Part shown: positions 26,395 through 33,977 of the stretch, one piece after another
Position numbering within the stretch: the first letter of the stretch is position 1
Layout of the letters: each line of letters begins with the position of its first letter
Assembly (NCBI GenBank): GCA_016218155.1
Contig: JACREQ010000053.1
Location: forward strand, 1 to 37,133
Direction of reading: 5' to 3'
DNA: 37,133 nucleotides
Source of the DNA: Bacteroidia bacterium
GTDB taxonomy: Bacteria > Bacteroidota > Bacteroidia > Bacteroidales > GWA2-32-17
The notes under the pieces: model-generated
What the model was told of the DNA's origin: nothing
The model's input: only the letters and a program-made list of their open reading frames with translations
Database searches by the model: none
Made by a program: the position numbers and the translations under genes

Positions 26395-27852
26395 TTAAAG
26401 GTTTGTGTTTCTAATAATTAATTTATCTAAAGCAATAGATTCGCTATACCGAATACTGGTTTGTAATTCTTTTAATTTACTTATCCCTTGAATTAATGAA
26501 CTATCATAAAAGTTATAAATATCCCATGGTTCTGGCTCCCCATGATTATAATTAACAGAAAAATTGAAAAAACTATTAAGTTGCTCAATAAATTTTTTAT
26601 CATTACTAAACTTTTCAATCATCATATATTTAAATTCTGTTAACTTTTGTTTTAATACAATGGCTTCTCCAGTTCCCCTTTCGCCTATCATATAAAGAAA
26701 AACAACATCTGTATTGTCTTTGTATTTAATGTTTTCTGGATTTTTTAAAAGCTCTGCTAAACTTTCTTCATCAATATTATCTATTACAGTTAATAATTTA
26801 ATTTGAATATTATCAATATAATGACACAATTCATCAGCTGTTTTTTTAATTTTTACTGCGTTAGCTTTTATGTCAAGAGTATCTGTCATATTCTCAATTT
26901 CTGTGTATAAATCTAAGTTCTTTTTTATTAAATAGTCATTCAATATTTCCTGATTGTTTGCCTGATTTGTAAAACCATTCATAACATTACTTGACACATT
27001 TAAAGCAATCAGTGAAGTAAAAAGAATTAAAAACATAAAAATCGTAATAATATACACAAATTGTCCGGTAATTTTTCCTTCAAGTTGTATTCTTCTCCAT
27101 GTAAAAAGAGGTAGAAAAACAGAAATTAAAAGAAATGCCCCAAATAACATTAGAACAGATGCCCCCGGCCAATGAAACATTTTAAACATATTTGAGAAGC
27201 CATATATTATTATCGACAACGCACCAAGAATATAAATTAATTTATCTTTTCTGGATTTTGCTTTTTTTATATGCACTATTAACAATGTAGGAAGAAATAA
27301 TAACAATATAAAAAGATAACCAATCATTATCATTATACCAGATCCGGGCCAATGCATTATTTTATACATTACACCTATCATAAAAATCATGCCTCCTAAT
27401 AAAGCAGCAATGTGCAAAAACAGATTTTGTTTTTTATTTGCATACACAAAATTTGTAAAAACTGCCAGTGGAAAAAACACCATAAATAAAGTGGTAAAAC
27501 CTGTCACAAATCCTATACCTGAGCCAGGCCAGTGCATTATTTTGAACACTGTTGCGAGTCCAAGTAAAATCAAAGAAATTATCCCGGTTACTTTCATTGT
27601 TGTTTTCATAAGCCTGTATTTTTTATCGATTAATAATTTAGTATTTTCTTCAACTTTTTTTAAAGCAGAAATACCTGCCTGCATCTTAACCTTTTCATAT
27701 GCTTGTTTAAAATTATCTCCTTTACCCATCAGATTCTCTATCTCGCAACAAATATGATCTACCAGATCATCCGGCAAATGAGAAAATGTTATTCCTGCCA
27801 ACTGTACGTCGGCAACAATAATATCTACCTGATGTTTATCGAGCAAGCACAT
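26395..27852 (-). CDS. Membrane protein with three HWPG motifs and an N-terminal soluble domain
   Basis: The 485-residue product begins with a soluble helical domain (1-85, with LPDDLVDHICCEIENLM and AYEKVKMQAG) of the kind found before membrane segments in PadR-linked proteins (permease-prefix/HAAS-like). Seven or so helices follow. Three repeats of x-F/Y-K-I/M-x-HWPG(S/A) lie at residues 107-110, 167-170 and 227-230, a period of exactly 60. Each unit ends in a PLA/PTL/PLF turn. The C-terminal 190 residues are hydrophilic and helical. The start at 27852 overlaps the padR end by 17 bp, so the two are translationally coupled. It is clearly a longer paralogue of the next gene. Confidence 0.75.
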   Translation of the reverse strand: MCLLDKHQVDIIVADVQLAGITFSHLPDDLVDHICCEIENLMGKGDNFKQAYEKVKMQAGISALKKVEENTKLLIDKKYRLMKTTMKVTGIISLILLGLATVFKIMHWPGSGIGFVTGFTTLFMVFFPLAVFTNFVYANKKQNLFLHIAALLGGMIFMIGVMYKIMHWPGSGIMIMIGYLFILLLFLPTLLIVHIKKAKSRKDKLIYILGALSIIIYGFSNMFKMFHWPGASVLMLFGAFLLISVFLPLFTWRRIQLEGKITGQFVYIITIFMFLILFTSLIALNVSSNVMNGFTNQANNQEILNDYLIKKNLDLYTEIENMTDTLDIKANAVKIKKTADELCHYIDNIQIKLLTVIDNIDEESLAELLKNPENIKYKDNTDVVFLYMIGERGTGEAIVLKQKLTEFKYMMIEKFSNDKKFIEQLNSFFNFSVNYNHGEPEPWDIYNFYDSSLIQGISKLKELQTSIRYSESIALDKLIIRNTNL

Positions 27853-28189
27853 ATTCTAATCCGAAATTTGGTTTTAACAATGTTCTCAATGTATTTACAA
27901 ACTCTTCAAGTTCTGCAATTTTTTCTTGTGCTGTACTTTTTCCAGTTTCGGTTAAAGAATAATAAATTCTGTTTCGGTTATTTATTATTTCTGCTTCTGT
28001 AACTACTGCACCATCCTGTTCTAATTTATGCAGAATTGGATAAAGTGCCCCAAAAGTAAGTTCAATTTTACCTTTTGATAATTCTTTTACTGACTGTGTT
28101 ATTTCATAACCATACATTCTTTTATTTTCCGATAATAACTTAAGAATTATTGGTTTTAGGGTGCCTTTTAATAAATCGTTTGATGCCAT
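27836..28189 (-). CDS. PadR family transcriptional regulator
   Basis: The 117-residue product is a compact PadR-type winged helix: KGTLKPIILKLLSENKRMYG, EITQSVKELSKGKIELTFGA and LYPILHKLEQDGAVVTEAEI, then the wing strand NRNRIYYSLTETGK and a C-terminal dimer helix. PadR proteins bind inverted repeats and usually repress their own operon together with a membrane or efflux protein gene next to it. Here it heads a three-gene operon with two HWPG membrane proteins, and a perfect inverted repeat lies on its probable promoter. The HAAS-like N-terminus of the next protein is the type of domain often linked to PadR genes. Effector unknown. Confidence 0.93.
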   Translation of the reverse strand: MASNDLLKGTLKPIILKLLSENKRMYGYEITQSVKELSKGKIELTFGALYPILHKLEQDGAVVTEAEIINNRNRIYYSLTETGKSTAQEKIAELEEFVNTLRTLLKPNFGLEYVLAR

Positions 28190-28219
28190 TTTGCGTAAAT
28201 TTTATGAATATTAAACGCA

Positions 28220-28246
28220 CAAATATATATAAGTATTTTATATATA
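28220..28246 (-). promoter_or_regulatory. padR promoter with overlapping inverted-repeat operator
   Basis: The minus strand reads TATATTTG at 28220-28227, a full -7 match (TAnnTTTG). A perfect 9-bp inverted repeat TATATATAA-GTATT-TTATATATA occupies 28224-28246, covering part of the -7 box and the spacer. This position suits autorepression by PadR. The all-AT arms mean chance is not negligible. Confidence 0.5.
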
Positions 28247-28411
28247 CGACGAATATTTATATAATTTTTTATAAAACAAGTGTATAATGCTGTTATTCAG
28301 GCATATTAATTTTACGGTGAAAAATTATTTTTGCACAGAGCCCATTATAGGAGACTCTGTGAGAAATTAAAAAACAGATGTAATTCCCGGCATGCCCAGA
28401 AATCTATTTTA

Positions 28412-28612
28412 TTAAAGTGAGTTCGATATATATACAATTATTTAAATGTCTCTCCATTACAGAACAACCTAATTGTCATACGAGCAAAACGAAGAACTTT
28501 CTCACCGACGGTAATCTATTTGTCAAAATATAGATTTTGCTTCGCAAGAAAAGTGTTCTTCTCTACTCTGCCGCGGCAGACAGAATGACAAATTATATCG
28601 AACTAACGTTAA
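28412..28612. repeat. MITE-like imperfect palindrome of 201 bp
   Basis: The ends, 28412-28430 and 28594-28612, form inverted repeats matching at 17 of 19 positions; the inner 11 bp (AGTTCGATATA/TATATCGAACT) are perfect. Inside, further pairs continue the symmetry: TTGTCAT/ATGACAA (28473 and 28585), GAAGAAC/GTTCTTC, and AATCTAT/ATAGATT near the centre. An unpaired insertion of about 40 nt sits on the left arm and a CTGCCGCGGCAG palindrome on the right. There is no coding capacity. A non-autonomous mobile element or a structured dispersed repeat would fit; no target duplication was established. Confidence 0.55.
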
Positions 28613-28625
28613 ACTAATGCTTCTA

Positions 28626-28841
28626 GTAGTTCTCGATTGAACTCACCATCGCGGTCAATGTCATTGACTTAAGAAAATTTAATTTTGTTAATCCATTTGC
28701 TTACTTCTCGATACGCTTTGCTACTCGAAGTTGCAAATAGAAATTGTTCCTCAGCCGCTCTGCGGCTGAGGAACAAGCTAGAATGCTAGTTCGAGTTCAA
28801 TCGAGAACTACATGGAGTTTTAGCTTAAGTCAATGACATTG
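28626..28841. repeat. Palindromic unit with crossed inverted repeats
   Basis: Two perfect inverted repeats interleave. Arm A, GTAGTTCTCGATTGAACTC (28626-28644), pairs with 28793-28811. Arm B, CAATGTCATTGACTTAAG (28656-28673), pairs with 28824-28841. The order is A-B-A'-B' rather than the nested A-B-B'-A', so both cannot pair at once without a pseudoknot. The interior carries a strong hairpin (28744-28776). Partial similarity continues beyond the arms (CACC and CGCGG blocks). Confidence 0.65.
28744..28776. repeat. Perfect 15-bp GC-richer hairpin
   Basis: TTGTTCCTCAGCCGC (28744-28758) and its exact complement GCGGCTGAGGAACAA (28762-28776) flank a TCT loop. It lacks a T-tract on either strand, so it is not an ordinary terminator. 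It lies at the centre of the crossed-repeat unit. Confidence 0.8.
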
Positions 28842-28872
28842 CCGTCGCGGTGGACGCTCAGCATATCAATTT

Positions 28873-29553
28873 TTACAAATTTCTAGCTAACCGAAATCCA
28901 AGATCATCAATTTTAAACGAAGTTGGGTGACTACGTCTGCGATTGGTAGCAAGGCAACCTCTTTCTTCATCATTCCAACCACCACCGCGAAAAATCCGGT
29001 ACGAACCATAAACAGACTCATCATAAATATCGGAGCACCATTCCCAAACATTTCCTAACATATCAAACAATCCCCACGAGTTTGGTTCTTTCAATCCAAC
29101 ATCATGCGTAGTTTTTTCGGAATTTTCTTTATACCATGCAATATTATTTATGTTTCCATATCTTATTTCTGAAGTACCTGCTTTGCATGCATATTCCCAC
29201 TCAGCTTCTGTTGGCAACCTGTAACCATTTGCTAAATGATTAAATAATATTTCTTCGTTACTATTTAAAGTATAACATTGTTTTAGTCCTGATTTATCAG
29301 AAAGTAAATTGCAAAATATTACTGCATCTTTCCACGATACTGTTTCAACTGGTTTTTTATTTCCCTTAAAATAGCTTGGAGATTCTTTAGTGACTTCAAA
29401 ATATAATTCCTGAGTAACAGGATATTTTGCCAGTAAAAATGGCTTTATCTCAACTGTCCATTTAGTTTTTATCCTGTCATCTCGTAATACAATCTTTCCT
29501 TCGGGGATTTCTACCATTTGATAATTTATTGTATTAATTGTTAGGCTTTCCAT
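28873..29553 (-). CDS. SUMF1/formylglycine-generating-enzyme-like protein
   Basis: The product of 226 residues starts at the ATG at 29553; the frame is open to a GTG at 29586, but the protein pattern begins after it. Family features are VEIPEGKIVL at the start, AKYPVTQELY, PVETVSWKDAVIFCN, NGYRLPTEAEWEYACKAGT, NSWGLFDMLGNVWEWCSD, FRGGGWNDEERGC and DDLGFRLAR at the end. True formylglycine-generating enzymes carry a copper-binding Cys pair. Here the first position is Asp and only the second Cys (in ERGC) remains, so sulfatase activation is unlikely. No signal peptide is seen, so it is probably cytosolic. It lies 39 bp after an unrecognised secreted-protein gene. Role unknown. Confidence 0.88.
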   Translation of the reverse strand: MESLTINTINYQMVEIPEGKIVLRDDRIKTKWTVEIKPFLLAKYPVTQELYFEVTKESPSYFKGNKKPVETVSWKDAVIFCNLLSDKSGLKQCYTLNSNEEILFNHLANGYRLPTEAEWEYACKAGTSEIRYGNINNIAWYKENSEKTTHDVGLKEPNSWGLFDMLGNVWEWCSDIYDESVYGSYRIFRGGGWNDEERGCLATNRRRSHPTSFKIDDLGFRLARNL

Positions 29554-29592
29554 TCTGCACGATGTTTTGGATGGTAATGTTAGCACCTTCTT

Positions 29593-30393
29593 TTATTTTT
29601 GCTTTATTGTCCAGTATGTTTCAAGTGATAGACTATATGGCCTCCATTTCCCAAAGTATCCTTCTACGTCACGATAAAATAGATTGAATTTGTCAGAAAG
29701 TGATTTATTACAGCTTATTATTTGATCTATTTCAGTTAAAGATCCACCTCTATCTGACAATTCAAATTTTTCTTCAGGATATGTTTTAGAAATTTCTTGA
29801 AGAATTACAGATTTTAAACTATCTTCCTTTTCTAAACAGGTTGTTGTACCTTCCTTACATTTATATGTAAAATCGAATTCGCCTTCAAACTCAGACCAAT
29901 TGGGTGAAGGTGTCATAATAAGTGTGCTGTCCAATAAAATCTTTGCTCTATATTCTCTTGCTTCTGTTAGTGAAATAAATTTGATTGTTTTACTATAAGC
30001 AGTTTTTAGTTTTCCGTAAAACTTCCTTAATTTATTTGAGTCAAAATAAAAATATCCTTTTCTAGAAACTATCTCTGAACAATTTAGATTTATTGCAAAA
30101 CTTTCGATTATTTCTCCATTTTTACAAACCGAAATGTCGTAATGATAGCCACAAGCATATTGTTTACCTGGTATATCAAAAACCCAATCCTTTTTAAATT
30201 GATTTAAGATTGAAATATCATTTGTGTAAAATTCACCAAGACTATCTTTTAAGGAATTTCTGTCACTTTCTGAATATGTCCCAATTATATAATAACCACC
30301 ATTATTAAAATTGTAATTTTCAAAAAATGCAGTTTGTCCAAATGATATAATTGTCATAAATAGTAAGACAATATTTATTGTTAGAGTTTTCAT
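29593..30393 (-). CDS. Unrecognised secreted protein
   Basis: The product has 266 residues from the ATG at 30393, which begins a clear signal peptide (MKTLTINIVLLFMTIISFGQ). The frame stays open upstream to 30483, but those 30 codons lie in a repeated leader sequence (LPQRSGRLQAN and so on) and are probably untranslated. The mature part, YNFNNGGYYIIGTYSESDRNS onward, shows no family I know. It has scattered cysteines (about six) that could form disulfides and a mix of strands and helices. No lipobox or sorting domain is present, so it should be periplasmic. Its leader is a copy of the leader of the next gene upstream. Confidence 0.7.
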   Translation of the reverse strand: MKTLTINIVLLFMTIISFGQTAFFENYNFNNGGYYIIGTYSESDRNSLKDSLGEFYTNDISILNQFKKDWVFDIPGKQYACGYHYDISVCKNGEIIESFAINLNCSEIVSRKGYFYFDSNKLRKFYGKLKTAYSKTIKFISLTEAREYRAKILLDSTLIMTPSPNWSEFEGEFDFTYKCKEGTTTCLEKEDSLKSVILQEISKTYPEEKFELSDRGGSLTEIDQIISCNKSLSDKFNLFYRDVEGYFGKWRPYSLSLETYWTIKQK

Positions 30394-30458
30394 AAAGTTG
30401 GTGTCAACAGTCGAAGTAACAAAGCAACGAATATTTGCCTGCAGTCTGCCACTCCGCT
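30394..30458 (-). repeat. Repeated 5' leader, copy 1
   Basis: These 65 bp immediately upstream of the ATG at 30393 align with 31343-31409. Shared blocks on the plus strand are GTGTC, GAAG, a CAACG/AACG block, ATTTGC, TGCA and GCCAxxCCGCT, in the same order and spacing. This copy continues into a CCGCTGCGG palindrome at about 30453-30461. Confidence 0.55.
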
Positions 30459-30580
30459 GCGGCAAAGGATTGTCAAACCGCAAATAGGTTTCAAGTAGTA
30501 TTTTTTTGTCATATTGTTATTACTGCCTGTATGGTTTTAGTTGGTATTAAGTACAGTTATTAGTATTTGTTTTCTATTTA

Positions 30581-31342
30581 CTATCTATAAAAATAAATCA
30601 AAGGCTCCTCCTCCTTGTACCATTTTCCGGGTTTAAAATAAATATGATATTTACTATAAAAAAAGGAATAATCCCGTTTAACGCCATCAGTAAGCATCAT
30701 ATAAGTCTTCTCGTCTTTAAGTGCTGATATCATTTGTTCTCTGCTAAATTCAATTGAATCCGGAATTGAATGAGGAAATTTCAATTCGTAATGTGTTCCA
30801 TAATCATAATCCTCTTCACGCACTAACAGCCATGTACCAGCAAGTTCAGGGTAGTTAATCCCATACCTTTTCATAACATTTAAAATACTATCGTTGAAGT
30901 TCGTTCTTAGATACTTTTCTTTGAAATACCCGGGTTCGGATCTTAAAGGCCTGTAAAAAACCAAAGTATCATTAACAAGTTCTGCTGGATAAGCATATAT
31001 ATCATCTTTCGTACCAACGTGCAAATAACCAGAATCAAGAAAATAGTGAACCGGTGTATATGCCTGTATCGGATAATTGACCTGATACATGGAGTCATCT
31101 TCAAAAACCAAGTCGTACTTTGTATATGAATCCCAGGGACTGTCTTCAAAAACCATTTTCTTGGGATCTGGTTCGGGAGCCTGCAGGTTTAAAAATGGGA
31201 CTTTATCAACAATTTCTGTATCATATAATTTCCAATGACCTTCTAAATCGGGCTTGGTCCATTTTAATTCATCTCCTTTGTCATCCGTTTGTGTACAACT
31301 GAGAGATACAAGAATTATCAGAAAATAATAGATCATATTCAT
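30581..31342 (-). CDS. Unrecognised lipoprotein, possibly lipocalin-like
   Basis: The 253-residue product has a lipoprotein signal (MNMIYYFLIILVSLSC, lipid-modified Cys16) followed by TQTDDKGDE. Near residue 34 it has LEGHWKLYDTEI, and near 170 AGTWLLVREEDY. Two such G-x-W starts suggest two small calycin/lipocalin-like beta-barrels in tandem, each beginning with an xGxW strand. The rest is rich in aromatic and acidic residues. No enzyme motif is seen. It is probably anchored on the outer membrane. Its gap to the neighbours on both sides exceeds 100 bp, so it may be expressed alone. Confidence 0.7.
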   Translation of the reverse strand: MNMIYYFLIILVSLSCTQTDDKGDELKWTKPDLEGHWKLYDTEIVDKVPFLNLQAPEPDPKKMVFEDSPWDSYTKYDLVFEDDSMYQVNYPIQAYTPVHYFLDSGYLHVGTKDDIYAYPAELVNDTLVFYRPLRSEPGYFKEKYLRTNFNDSILNVMKRYGINYPELAGTWLLVREEDYDYGTHYELKFPHSIPDSIEFSREQMISALKDEKTYMMLTDGVKRDYSFFYSKYHIYFKPGKWYKEEEPLIYFYR

Positions 31343-31409
31343 TTTAATAGTGTCTAATGGTTGAAGCTAAAACAACGTGCATTTGCTTGCAATCGATGCC
31401 ATACCGCTA
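31343..31409 (-). repeat. Repeated 5' leader, copy 2
   Basis: These 67 bp immediately upstream of the lipoprotein ATG at 31342 are the second copy of the leader described at 30394-30458. Both copies start right at the ATG and diverge after the CCGCT block. The proteins encoded downstream are not obviously related. Confidence 0.55.
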
Positions 31410-31514
31410 TTAATATTGATTAATGTTATATGTGTCAAGTTGATCATAACAGCTTGCTAAATTTTAACTTTTTATCATGCACTGGTGGTTTTACGTCATA
31501 GAATATTTACTCGA

Positions 31515-32786
31515 TTATTGCTTTACTAATTTTTTTTCAATTATTCCATTGTCAGTATAAATTCTAATTATATAAAGTCCTTTTGGTAATTCTTTTAAAT
31601 TTATATTATTCACATTGTTTGTTAATTTAATTTTTTTAATACTTTGTCCTTGAGAATTGAGTATTTCTAAAGATATATTTGTTAATGATTCAGATTCAAT
31701 AGTGAATTTATCAAAAACTGGATTTGGATAACACTTAATTTTATTATATAAATTTACTTCATCTATATTCACTGTTATAACAGTAGATATAGTGTCGCTA
31801 CAACCCATATCTGATATTGCAATTAATGAAACATGCCAATATCCTGAATTTGGAAACAGGTGAATTGGATTTATTATACTCGAAGAATCACCATCACCAA
31901 AAGCCCAAATATATGAAGATGCACCCTGAGATAAATTTGAAAAATCTATTGTATCATTAGCATTAGATACAATTGGGTGGTAATTAAAATTAGCTACAGG
32001 TTTTGGATAAACAGAAATTAAATCATTCATTGTTAGTTCAGTAATACATCCAAATGATGAAGTCGCTTTTAAACTTACTGAATAAACTCCTGAGTCAGTG
32101 TATGTATGATTTGGACTGTGAGCCAGTGATAAATTCGCCATATCACCAAAATCCCAGACAAATGTTCTTCCATCAACAGGATATAGTTCATTAAAATTTA
32201 CAGTTAGTGGTTGGCATCCTGATGTTGGATTAGCCAAAAATCCGACTGGCGGAGAAGGCATAACATAGATACATGCATAACTTGAATCAATACATCCGAA
32301 TGCATCTTCAATAGACAATAAATAGCAGCCTGTGTACATTGGATTAATAAAAATCGGAGGAGTTACTATTTGACCATCCTGATTGTGGAATACATAAGGA
32401 GGACCCGTACCACCGGAAACTACAGGAGCGAGTAATACCTGTTCACCTGGACATATTGAATCCTTATTTGCAATAATATTAAAAATTATTGGTGGAGAAA
32501 CATAAAGTGTAATAAAATTTGTCTGACTAGTATTTCCATTATTATCTGTAACATAAACTGAATATGTTGTAGAGCTAATGGGCGAAACAGTAATAGAAGA
32601 AGAGTCAACTGTCTGTTCACTCCAATGATATGTGTATGGAGGTACACCACCTGAAGCAGTTACTGTTAATATTGTAGATGAGCCATAACAAACTGAATGG
32701 CTGGCTGTCGTTGTTATTAATAATTGCGCAAAAATAAATTCACAACTCAACATTATAATTGCAAAAGAAATAATTAGTTTTTTCAT
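31515..32786 (-). CDS. PKD-domain secreted protein with T9SS sorting domain
   Basis: The 423-residue product has a signal peptide (1-20, ending FIFA/Q) and an Ig-like domain with SVCYGSSTILTVTASGG. A second module with SICPGEQVLLAPVVSGGTG follows, then two PKD domains centred on FVWDFGDMAN (about 213-222) and YIWAFGDGDSS (about 295-305). The last 80 residues, from IKCYPNPVFDKFTIES to GIIEKKLVKQ, are a T9SS sorting domain. It is exported and probably surface-displayed. PKD arrays are usually adhesive or spacer modules; no catalytic domain is present. It appears to be a single-gene unit, with 120 bp upstream and 172 bp downstream free of genes. Confidence 0.88.
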   Translation of the reverse strand: MKKLIISFAIIMLSCEFIFAQLLITTTASHSVCYGSSTILTVTASGGVPPYTYHWSEQTVDSSSITVSPISSTTYSVYVTDNNGNTSQTNFITLYVSPPIIFNIIANKDSICPGEQVLLAPVVSGGTGPPYVFHNQDGQIVTPPIFINPMYTGCYLLSIEDAFGCIDSSYACIYVMPSPPVGFLANPTSGCQPLTVNFNELYPVDGRTFVWDFGDMANLSLAHSPNHTYTDSGVYSVSLKATSSFGCITELTMNDLISVYPKPVANFNYHPIVSNANDTIDFSNLSQGASSYIWAFGDGDSSSIINPIHLFPNSGYWHVSLIAISDMGCSDTISTVITVNIDEVNLYNKIKCYPNPVFDKFTIESESLTNISLEILNSQGQSIKKIKLTNNVNNINLKELPKGLYIIRIYTDNGIIEKKLVKQ

Positions 32787-32906
32787 AAGCTCTCCATTTT
32801 TTCTTTTTTTACCCCTTGTGCATAATTCATTTATTTGTATAATAATTCATACTTAAATATCTAATGTAAATATAAGACTTGCTATATTTAGTTTTATTTA
32901 TTTTGG

Positions 32907-33971
32907 CTAATATTTTTTATTCATGTAAATATACAAAAGATTATCAAGCTCTTTAAAAGTTTTTTCGTTTCCGTTTTGCTTATAATTATTAATGCTTTTC
33001 TTGTATAAATCTATGTTTTGTAAAAAATCCTTTATTCCCGTTGAGTTAAATTCTGCAAGGTGTTTTCCGTAATTTAGTTTTTCAATGTACGCAGCATTCA
33101 TATATTGTTCAAACTGATTTATTATAGGAAATGAACAGATAGGTTTATGAAGATAAACTGCTTCGCTTATTAACGAATACCCACCATTAGAAATAATTGC
33201 TTTTGAGGTAGCAAGATCCTGTATAAAACCTGTTTCGCTGAATTTTTTTAAAGTACAATTCCCATTTACCTCATCAACATTACAGCCATAAACAAGAAAC
33301 TTTTCACCCTCAACTTCATTTAAAACTTTAATAAGATTCTGCTGACTGGATGAAGTCTGATAAACCAATATATGATCTTTATATTCAGTTTTTGCATTAA
33401 TTATTTCATCTCGTAATATTGGCGGAATAAAAGTTGTGTTTTCTTTTACTATTTCTGCATCAAAAAAAGTTGAAAGCAAATAGTTATCACAATCCGGCAC
33501 TCTGTATTTGCAAATTGTTTTGGCAAGGTTATAATTAAATTTTTCTTCCTTTGGAATTTTAATTTCAAGCTTGCACCTACTTATTACCTGGATATTATCA
33601 ACATCAATTATTGGTACTTTTATATATTTTCCATATAAATATACCGAAGTTTCAAAATCTGTTATAACAATATCCGGAGTAAACTCTTTATTAATTTTTT
33701 TGTACGCTTTAAAATTCTCGAATAAATCGTGCGGCGATTTTTTTAAAATGCTCTGAAAAGTCTTTAATTTCTCAACTCCACCATCTTTATAAACAAAGTT
33801 TAATCCCTTTATTTCATATACTTTTCCCGGAAATTGTTTGTTTAAAAACTCATACGCTCTTGAGCTAGATACAATGCGCACATCGTGTGCTTTTAGCAAG
33901 TGTGTAATAATTACTTTGCTCCTTGTTGCATGACCCATTCCTTCGCCGGGAACACCGTATAATATTTTCAT
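32907..33971 (-). CDS. MurG-like GT-B glycosyltransferase (TIGR00661/MJ1255-type)
   Basis: The 354-residue product begins MKILYGVPGEGMGHATRSKV, the glycine-rich N-terminal loop of GT-B enzymes related to MurG and to the MJ1255/VC2487 group. The acceptor domain contains DIVITDFETSVYLYGKY, and the donor domain LVYQTSSSQQNLI and the nucleotide-binding ATSKAIISNGGYSLISEAVYLHKP with conserved Gly-Gly. SFPIINQFEQYMNAAYIEKL follows. It is soluble or peripheral and should use a nucleotide-sugar. It lies 6 bp after the histidine-kinase gene and is presumably co-transcribed with the signalling pair, an unusual partner for a glycosyltransferase. The substrate cannot be deduced. Confidence 0.82.
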   Translation of the reverse strand: MKILYGVPGEGMGHATRSKVIITHLLKAHDVRIVSSSRAYEFLNKQFPGKVYEIKGLNFVYKDGGVEKLKTFQSILKKSPHDLFENFKAYKKINKEFTPDIVITDFETSVYLYGKYIKVPIIDVDNIQVISRCKLEIKIPKEEKFNYNLAKTICKYRVPDCDNYLLSTFFDAEIVKENTTFIPPILRDEIINAKTEYKDHILVYQTSSSQQNLIKVLNEVEGEKFLVYGCNVDEVNGNCTLKKFSETGFIQDLATSKAIISNGGYSLISEAVYLHKPICSFPIINQFEQYMNAAYIEKLNYGKHLAEFNSTGIKDFLQNIDLYKKSINNYKQNGNEKTFKELDNLLYIYMNKKY

Positions 33972-33977
33972 AATTAA

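Larger units (their letters stand above)
28247..28872. other. Gene-free stretch with palindromic repeats
   Basis: No gene was found between padR and the SUMF1-type gene. The stretch contains a 7-bp hairpin CACAGAG/CTCTGTG at 28334-28361 and two larger palindromic units (28412-28612 and 28626-28841) described separately. Its composition is visibly less AT-rich in the right half than the other intergenic regions. Confidence 0.7.

Noticed and set aside
27389-27757. Plus-strand open frame of 122 codons inside the three-HWPG gene
   Set aside because: It is antisense to a well-supported membrane protein, with no promoter or family pattern of its own.
25427-27852. HWPG proteins as the T9SS motor protein GldL itself
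   Set aside because: They have multiple motif copies, extra helices and different C-terminal domains, and no gldK, gldM or gldN genes lie nearby.
28785-28815. GTTCAATC within an inverted repeat, resembling a tRNA T-arm
   Set aside because: No acceptor stem, anticodon arm or D-arm could be placed around it; it is part of the 19-bp inverted repeat.
30394-30483. Thirty extra N-terminal codons of the 266-residue secreted protein
   Set aside because: They precede a clear signal peptide and fall within the repeated leader sequence, so translation from there would hide the signal.
30394-31409. Integron-like gene cassettes suggested by the repeated leaders and same-direction accessory genes
   Set aside because: No clear RYYYAAC/GTTRRRY core sites and no integrase gene are present; the repeat sits at the 5' side of each gene up to the ATG.
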